A DNA stretch of 30,633 nt from Neolecta irregularis DAH-3. Taxonomy: Eukaryota; Ascomycota; Neolectomycetes; Neolectales; Neolectaceae. Below the pieces are notes generated by a model. That model saw only the letters and a program-made list of their open reading frames with translations. It was not told where the DNA came from and made no database searches. The position numbers were made by a program, and so were the translations under genes. How positions within the stretch are numbered: the first letter of the stretch is position 1; each line of letters starts with the position of its first letter. Positions 23,901-30,633 of the stretch are shown here, piece by piece. Location: assembly GCA_001929475.1 (NCBI GenBank), contig LXFE01000346.1, positions 1 to 30,633 of the forward strand, read 5' to 3'.

Positions 23901-26900
23901 TGCGAATAAAATCTTTGACCTAAATAGGAGATTTCTCGTCAGCGTATTCTGGAAGAAAAACGAAAGTTCGAGTCAGAAAAAGAAGAACTAGAGGATCTTT
24001 TGAGACGAGAACGAGATCTTGCCTTAGATAAGGACGAGATTTTTAAACGAAGTCAACAGCGAGAAAGTGATCTTTCTGAGCAACTGAAAGAAGCTCTCAC
24101 TGATATTGATCGATTGGAAGAGCAATGCGACCAGCTGATGGCGGCAAAGCATCGAGTTGACAGTCAGATCGAGACATTGAAAAACAACCTAGCCGAAGGT
24201 GCACGTTTAATCTCCAGGTTGGAGGAGGAAAAGGCCGACTTAATTTTGGATATCGGAACTCTTCAAACAGAAACATCGGAGAAAGTCTCTGCAGACACCC
24301 GGGATCACGAAAATATTGCACACCTGTATAAATCTCTCCTTATATGAGTGGTTTTGATAGGTATAGGGAAGAGGAGCTCCACAGTATCAAATCCGAGTCA
24401 GAAAAGCTTGGGAAGCAGCTTGAATCTACTAGAGCTCAGTTCGGAGTTGACTTGAGAAATCATGAAGCTAGCATTTCGCAGAAAGAAGATACTATTAAAC
24501 GTCTGAAACAGGAGCTCGAGCAAAAGGACTCGGGATTATACAGCATGGAGGCGCAGCTCAAACAGCTAACTAGTACTGCCTCGTCATATGAAGACATGAT
24601 TCGAAAGAAGGTTCAAATTCTATGCAACTGAAGATTAACGACAGGAATCGGAACTGAAAATCCTTCGAATAGACAATGTAGCTCTAAAGCAATCCAACAA
24701 AACCCTCACGACCGATAACACAGGCCTAAACGACCGCAATAACTCTGCGCTGCTTGAACTACAAGACCTCAAAAATGAACTCAACTCGCTCAGAATCGCC
24801 AAGGATCAACTCGAGAAGGAATTTAACACTAGCGAAAAGATCGACCCGACAAAGAACGCGGAACATGAATCAGAGCTTGAACAAACTAACGCGAAACTAG
24901 CCACGTTACAAGCCAACTTTGATCAAGAGCGAAATGAAAGACGCAAAATGATGAAGTCTCGAACTGCCGAAATCATGCACCTTAAAACCCTTTTAGACCA
25001 GTCACAAGCCAAGAAGACTTCTTTACAGATTGAATTTGAGAGCCAGGCTATTATGCTGCAGAAGACCAAAGCCCGTGCTTCTATGCTGGAGGCTGAAAAT
25101 GTAAGTCGCGACACCGAGCTTCGCTCATGCCGGCTTCGAATTGAACAAATTGAGAGCGGCGAGAAAGAAGCAAACTCAGTGCAGGATGACCTTGAACGAC
25201 AATTGATCGAAGCAACCGCTCAGTCCGCAACGCTCGAGCACAAGCTTCTCGATGCAGAAAGGGAAAGGACCTCACATATTTCACAGATCGAGACTTTAAA
25301 GAATGAACTTGAGAGCTTCATGGCCAAGTCTCGGGATCTTACAGCTGTGCGTCAACGTATTGAATCAGAAAAGGACATGTTGCGAAAGCGATTGGATACC
25401 GAAGAAGAGGCACGTAAATTACTCGAGTCTCAATTGCTTGAGAAAACAAAAGTTATCAATGAGTTTCCGCGAGTTTCTCAGGCCGAGATACAAAAAACCA
25501 TCAACGCATTAGAGGTTGAGCGCGACAAATCTATTCGTGAACTCAAGACCCTTCAGAAGAACTATGAAGAACTCCGAGCAGAATCTTTGAAGCTTGAATC
25601 TCAACAGAAACGGAGAAACTTGGAGATCGAAGACCTTAGCCACGAAGTGAATCAAAAACAATCGATCGCGCAGTCCGCAGAACGACGGTTGCATGAACTT
25701 CAGGCAGGATTCCTTCTTTGATGTTTCTGATAAATTAGGCTCAGGTATCCAAGTATAAACAACAACTTGAAGATGAGAAACATCAGCATTCTCTCTCAAA
25801 ACTCAATGCTACGTCGCTGAAAGGCGCTCTCGATGCAGCAAATGTTGATCTAGAGGAACGATCGGAACTACTCCTTACCTTGACGAACACGATAAATCCT
25901 CTCGAGTCAAGTACTGAAATAGATACGGATAAGACCGTTCTCCGAAAGAATACCGAAAAAGCGATTGATCTTGCTCGGAGATTCGAGGAGGCTCTAGTAG
26001 CCAAGAGTGTTGCAGTGGAAGGTCGAGCACGAGCTGAACAACAACTCGTTGAACTTCGATCGCAGTGGAATGAAGATATCAAAAAGCTCGAAACGAGAAA
26101 TGATAATACGAAAAAAGCTTTTTTAGACGAACTTGCAACTGTCGACTCGGGCCGAGGCTCGCCAAGTACGAAGGGCTCATCCGCTAATTTTGTCAGGGGC
26201 CATACTTTGCAAAACTCGAAACCGACCAATCGTATAATTCATGAATTTCAGCATCGAATTGATGATCAAACACGTACGAGAGGGGTGTCAGAAGATGCAG
26301 CCTATCAGTCGCGCAAGAAAATACAAGATTTGGAACGTCTTGTTGAAGATTTGCAGGTTCAGTTTAAAATGTCCGAGGTACAAAGACAACGACTTGAAAG
26401 GGCTCAGGATGTCGAGACAGCAGCGCAAGATTCGAGTCTTGTTCGCAGTCTGCAGAGGGATAATGCTCGTTTGCATGAGATCTTGAATGAAAACGCCGAT
26501 CATTTATCGGCGCTCGAATCTTCCCAGCTGGAAGGAATTAGCTCCTTCCGGGATCTCCAATCAAGGTCGTACGAGGAAGCTGAAACAGCCTTCAATAGCC
26601 TTGCCGATCAACGCCGAATTCTTATAAAAGCGCAAAAAGCCACGGTTGCCGAATTAAACAAGACCCGCCGTGAACTCGACTCTCTAAACCATGCGAAATC
26701 GAGATTGGAGAAACAGCTTGTGGAAGCAAATAGCCAATTGCAAGGTGAGGCGGTTGACCGGGAGGACGAAGCCGCAGAGCGTAGTAAGATGCTTGCAGAA
26801 CTGACAAACTCAAAGGTACGGCTTGAAGGCGAAATTTCAAAGGTCGGTGAACTGTCGGAAACCGCCAAATTGTATAAAACGCGGTCGGAAGATTACTTTG

Positions 26901-28473
26901 GAAAGCTCGAAGTCGCGGAGATTGCTGTGCGAAAGGCGACTCGAGCTGAATCGTATATGCAGAGCCAATTGGAGGAGACCGAGCGAGAACTAGTGGAAGT
27001 TAAAGAAGCCCATAAAGCGAATGAACTTGAAATCCAACGACTTGTTCAAAAGATTCAGATTTTGGAGGCAAAACTTGAGGATGGAAGCGCTGATTCGACA
27101 ATGTCGCATCTTGCTCATCAGCGACTTCAAAATGAACTTGAAGAATTGCGAGTGAGACATGAACGTGATCTCGAGGAGCGTGACAGTTACATTGACCAGA
27201 CTCGAAGCAAGTATCAAAAGGAGTTGACATCACTTCATGGAGAACTCGAGAGTGAGCGACACAACGTGATGGACCTACGGACCGAGAATAAGTACTTTAT
27301 GGTCCTAGATATTGAAGCTAAATGATAGGAAACTTCGAGCATCTTCAGATTCATTGCAAGTCAAGCTTGACGAGTCGCTGTTGATCTCAACTTCCTGGAG
27401 TAAAGAGAAAGCCCGTTATGAGACCAAAGTCAAGGAAATAAGTCTTGCTCTGGAGGAAGCGTTGTCAGCACGTCGAGAGTCACAAAGTGAAGTAGTCGCC
27501 AATCTGTCAGAGATGCGAAAGCTTCGTGCACACATTGATGAACTTGAAGCTGAGCGTGAGCAACTCTCCAAAGACAAGAGACAACTTGAACACCGATTGG
27601 AGCAAACCTGTCAGAGTATCGAGAACATGTCTCGAGAAAAGGGCTCGGCGAGTTCTGCGAAATTGGAGAAGGAGATACTGGCTTTACGAACACTATTAGA
27701 TGAGAAGGAAGATGTTGCGGTTTCCGCCATTGAACAACTCAGACGCGCTGATGCTGTTACTTTGGAAACTCAAAAGGACATCAACGCGGAACGGGAGCTT
27801 AATGCGCAGTTACATCGTGACAAAGTAAGATTTTCCGATACAACCAGCCGCTTATTTATTTTAGGCTCAGTTGGAGAAGACGAATAATGAATTACATCTC
27901 CGTCTTGTTGATCTCGAAACTAGTACTTATTCCAACAAGTCGGGCGTCGGTAATCAACGACTTCAATCACAAGTAAAAGAGGTAGAACGTCCCACATATT
28001 TCTTGAACTAATTTGAAAGCTGGAGAAACAGTTGGCCGAACAAATTCGAGCGCGAAATGAAATTGAACGATCGATACGGAATAACGATCGCAGTGTCCGT
28101 GAATTACAAGATCAATTAAATCATCGGGAGAAAGTTACCAGTCGTCTTGAAGACGAAATCAACAAGAAAGAAGAACGATTAATCCAACTTCGTAAAATGG
28201 TTCAAGAATTGGTAAATCTATTTATTTGCCGAATATCTAATATAACCAGCAAACTTCTGAGATGAATCATGAAGTCGCTCTTCAGAAATCTGAAAGAGTC
28301 GCAAAGGCAGAGAAAGAGCGAGCGTTGGGGTATTCATCCCGCTTTACAACTTTCTTATAAATAGACTTGAACGGGACCTCGAGAAATTAAAAACGAGGTT
28401 TGAGAGTTCTGATCTTATGGAACGGTTGAATACGCTACGAAGATCTCGCGGGACTGATAATTCTTTCATATAG
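20944..28473 (+). CDS. Myosin II heavy chain (cytokinetic, filamentous-fungus type)
   Basis: Nineteen exons keep frame and give 2283 residues. Starts/ends: 20944-21180, 21222-21365, 21407-21591, 21632-21818, 21856-22018, 22055-22158, 22194-22601, 22643-22819, 22854-23555, 23597-23887, 23928-24325, 24361-24610, 24645-25703, 25739-27291, 27329-27824, 27865-27981, 28020-28211, 28250-28329, 28365-28473. An SH3-like N-terminal subdomain ([12 protein letters not shown]) precedes the motor, with P-loop GESGAGKT, switch I NNNSSRF, switch [11 protein letters not shown], and the SH helix region [15 protein letters not shown]. One degenerate IQ-like segment ([12 protein letters not shown]) follows at about residue 785. 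The remaining ~1450 residues are an almost unbroken coiled coil ending in a short basic tail. In filamentous fungi this motor builds the contractile ring for septation. Introns 22159-22193 and 25704-25738 are GC-AG. Length matches Aspergillus-type myosin II. Confidence 0.95.
22159..22193 (+). other. GC-AG intron in the myosin motor
   Basis: The donor is ATG|GCAAGG and the acceptor TTGACTTTCAG|AAT, 35 nt. Removing it joins EFRTLM to [10 protein letters not shown], the expected motor sequence, in phase 0. Reading through ends in a stop. No GT donor nearby gives the same join. Confidence 0.85.
25704..25738 (+). other. GC-AG intron in the myosin tail
   Basis: The donor is CAG|GCAGGA and the acceptor AAATTAG|GCT, 35 nt, with a TTCTGAT branch-like site. 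Removing it joins RRLHELQ to [14 protein letters not shown], continuing the coiled coil in phase 0. Reading through hits a stop within six codons. The only nearby GT donor (at about 25688) leaves the tail out of frame. Confidence 0.75.
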
Positions 28474-28908
28474 AAGTTTTCTTTTTCGTTTTGACATTTC
28501 GGAGTTATATATTTTGGAAGTCCAGAGGGGTGGGGCGTTGGGTTTTTGTATCCGTCTGTACTCGCTCACTATCTGAGTGTTTATTCGATCCAACTTGTTG
28601 ACAATTGGTGATAAATTGCAGTTCTTATTCTTTGTATTGGGTATTATTGGTATTCTAGAATTGGGACCATTGTTTTCTGGTGGAGGGTGTGGCGCTCGAT
28701 GCTTCTGATGTCTCGCTAATACTCAGGAACAAGAGTCCAATTAATACGGTGCGATATATACTATGAATGCGACCTGTGAAAAAGCACCGTGATGAAGAAA
28801 AACAAGTCCAGCTCCACAGAACAATAATAAAAAAGGAAATAATAGAAACGAGATTGACGAATAATTACAAGATCCTATACACCAAAATGAATTCATGGAC
28901 GTGAACGA
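28474..28908. other. Convergent intergenic spacer (myosin / PHD gene)
   Basis: These 435 bases lie between two stop codons. They are AT-rich with short A-rich runs (about 28795-28850) and should contain both 3' UTRs. I see no gene, repeat or structured RNA here. Confidence 0.55.
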
Positions 28909-30390
28909 TCAACATTTTGTTCCGGCTTTCCCGTATTTTTGTTCCCAGTGTAAGAGTTGCCTGGTAAGCGAGTCGATGAGGTTCAAGGATGTAGTAGACT
29001 GGATCAAAGCGGCTGTCTTCGTTAATTCTCCAACGATTGCGCCTGATTCAAGTTTTACGTCGACAAAGGATATGTTTGAACTAGTTGATGAGGATGATGA
29101 CGGCATGGTTTTTTTCCGGTCTTGATATGTTGAGCAAGAGGCCATTTCGACTTGGACGTGTGAGATGTATTCGAGGATTACTTGTACACGTTTCCGCATT
29201 TCATTCAAGCTGGCTCGGGAGTTTACTGTTTTGGGACGAAAAGGGCCATCGGAGAGGGGAGGAGATGGGGCTTCCGAGGCTGTTTTGATGCTTTGTGCTC
29301 CGCGGCGGGTGTCGTGATTATTTCTTGCGCCCTTTCTTGTGCCGGTTGTGGTTTTTAGCTTTTTTGGTTCTGGTTCAGGGGGCTGGACTGCGGGGGGTGG
29401 AAGGCGGGAGGTACTGCGAGGAGCCCTAGATTTTGATTGTTGGGACTGATTTGTAATTTCGGAGTTGTCGGAATCTGCGAAAAGGTCAGTGATGTCACTT
29501 TGAGCGAACCCAAAAAATTACCGTTTCCATCTTTACGCTTCTCGCGCATGTTTCGGGTGCGGGGAGGGGCCTTTTCGTCACTGAGGCGGGATTTTGATTG
29601 GGGAGGGGGATCGGCAGGCTGAGCGACGGGTTTCCGCTTGCGTCTGGTGGAGAGAGAGGAGTCTCTGTCGTTGTCTGATTCGTGCTGGCGATTGGCGGAG
29701 GAGGAGGGCGAAGCAGAGGTCCGTGGTCGCTTGGGGTCGCTGCGGAAGTGAGCATGGGTGGAATGCACTAGCAGTACCCTGCTTTCTCTGAGGATTCAGA
29801 CGTTGCGCGTTTTTTCCCGCGGACAGAGGGCGGTTTCATGGCCTTTTCAGCCGCAGAGGCTTCGATTGCGAGCTGGATGTCTCTTTCGTAGGCGGCGTCT
29901 CTTGAATTCATAGTAGAGCGGCGCTTGGGGGACGATTTTCGTGGGCCGCGAGTGCCGTCGTGGGGAGTCCACTTTGATCTTGGGATGCTGTGGGATCAGC
30001 GACGAGGGACAGAGGAGAGGGGGGGGTGGGGCACCCTTCGTCTTGGTAGAGATCGTGGTGGTCTGGGCGGCAGAGCTCGCAAAAGTAGTCAATCTCTTCC
30101 TTGAAGGAGTCGTCGAGGCCGATGCAGAAGAAATGCTGCCAGGCGTGGCACTGTTCGCACTGGATCATGCCTACTGAGCCGAGGACGGGCGATTCGTCCT
30201 GGCCGCAGATGCATCGAGTGATTTCCTCCTGCCAATCGAGGGGATCGTTGTGCGTTTCGTTTGCGGAGAGGGAGGAGTTTGATTTGGATTTCTGTTTCCC
30301 GCGGGTGCTTCTGCGGGAGGGCGTGTGGGCTGCGGGTGCTGGAGGAGTCAGAGTGGCGAGCGACGGGCGCAGAGGCGGCGTACGGGGCAT
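28909..30390 (-). CDS. PHD-finger protein, Cti6-like (Rpd3L histone deacetylase complex)
   Basis: Four exons on the minus strand, 30390-30035, 29987-29778, 29739-29522 and 29474-28909, give about 449 residues. After a Pro/Ser/Arg-rich N-terminus comes one C4HC3 PHD finger at about residues 57-105: CICG, CEQC, WQHFFC, and CELC after DYFCE. The middle is basic and disordered, rich in RKSSPKRR-, RKRKP- and KKLK-type stretches suited to nuclear import. A Ser/Thr-rich region precedes a conserved C-terminal helical block (MRKRVQVILEYISHVQVEM ... LIDSLTRQLLHWEQKYG). One PHD plus this tail is the architecture of Cti6, which links H3K4-methylated chromatin to the Rpd3L deacetylase; the assignment rests on remembered motifs. 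The start is uncertain: the frame stays open to another ATG at 30516, which would add 42 Arg/Ala-rich residues. Confidence 0.8.
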
Positions 30391-30633
30391 TGGAGGCGAT
30401 GTAGCGGCGCGGGACAGGCGGGCAGCGCAGGCGAGTGCGGGTGCCTGCACGCTGCCCCGGCCGCGGCGAGCATATACAGCGCGAATACAGACACTGTGCC
30501 GGCGAGTATTCTGCATGTATTGCGGCCAGGGCGCTGGGCTGGCGGTGTATTGTGGGCATGGCGGGGTCTGGCTGGGGTTGACCTCTGCCGCCTGGCCAGT
30601 ATCGTATCGGGTACAGTGTCGGGTACAGTATCG
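30391..30633 (-). promoter_or_regulatory. GC-rich 5' region of the Cti6-like gene
   Basis: The region upstream of the chosen start is markedly richer in G and C than the rest of the window. It may contain extra N-terminal coding sequence (open to 30516), leader, or promoter. It ends in a short tandem repeat at the window edge. Confidence 0.35.
30605..30633. repeat. 12-bp tandem repeat at the right edge
   Basis: Two full units, TATCGGGTACAG and TGTCGGGTACAG, are followed by TATCG where the window ends. The units differ at one base. The array may continue outside the window. Confidence 0.7.

Noticed and set aside
25783-26229. 148-codon Ser-rich minus-strand open frame
   Set aside because: Antisense to the myosin coiled coil; Ser/Arg-rich shadow frames are expected opposite Glu/Lys/Gln-rich codons.

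Overview
The window is fungal nuclear DNA, almost certainly from an ascomycete and most likely Pezizomycotina. The evidence is fungus-typical regulators (a SAGA Spt8, a Cti6-like PHD protein, a Red1-type zinc-finger protein), a filamentous-fungus type myosin II of about 2280 residues, and protein-coding genes split by spliceosomal introns with CTRAY-like branch sites. The species cannot be named from sequence alone. The most distinctive genome-level trait is the introns: about 60 can be placed by frame and homology, nearly all 33-47 nt long (median about 37). Two are GC-AG introns, and several have GTT-type donors.

Layout, left to right: (1) the 3' part of an unrecognised gene with a helical N-terminal region and a long coiled coil, + strand, cut by the left edge; (2) a PQ-loop seven-helix membrane protein, - strand; (3) a very large BEACH protein (2587 aa: ConA-like, PH-BEACH, WD40, variant FYVE), - strand, nine exons; (4) a subtilisin of the proteinase K / vacuolar protease B family, + strand, six exons; (5) a short GC-rich inverted-repeat element in the convergent gap; (6) a TesB/Tes1-type acyl-CoA thioesterase, - strand; (7) a Red1/ZFC3H1-type RNA-elimination factor, - strand; (8) divergently from it, the SAGA subunit Spt8, + strand; (9) the myosin II heavy chain, + strand, 19 exons; (10) a Cti6-like PHD-finger protein of the Rpd3L deacetylase complex, - strand, with a GC-rich 5' end near the right edge.

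The genes are housekeeping or regulatory and form no obvious cluster with a common product. Loose themes are membrane traffic and vacuolar turnover (PQ-loop, BEACH, protease), lipid catabolism (thioesterase), chromatin and RNA control (Red1, Spt8, Cti6) and cytokinesis (myosin II). I found no CRISPR array, tRNA, rRNA or intact transposon, and no convincing new multi-gene system. The observations most worth following are the uniform ultra-short introns with GC-AG members, the Asp replacing a zinc-ligand Cys in the FYVE finger, the CCTCGG and GATA motifs placed in fitting promoters, the inverted-repeat element, and the unassigned coiled-coil gene. Exon joins were worked out by hand from reading frame, splice signals and remembered family motifs; no alignment or expression data were available.
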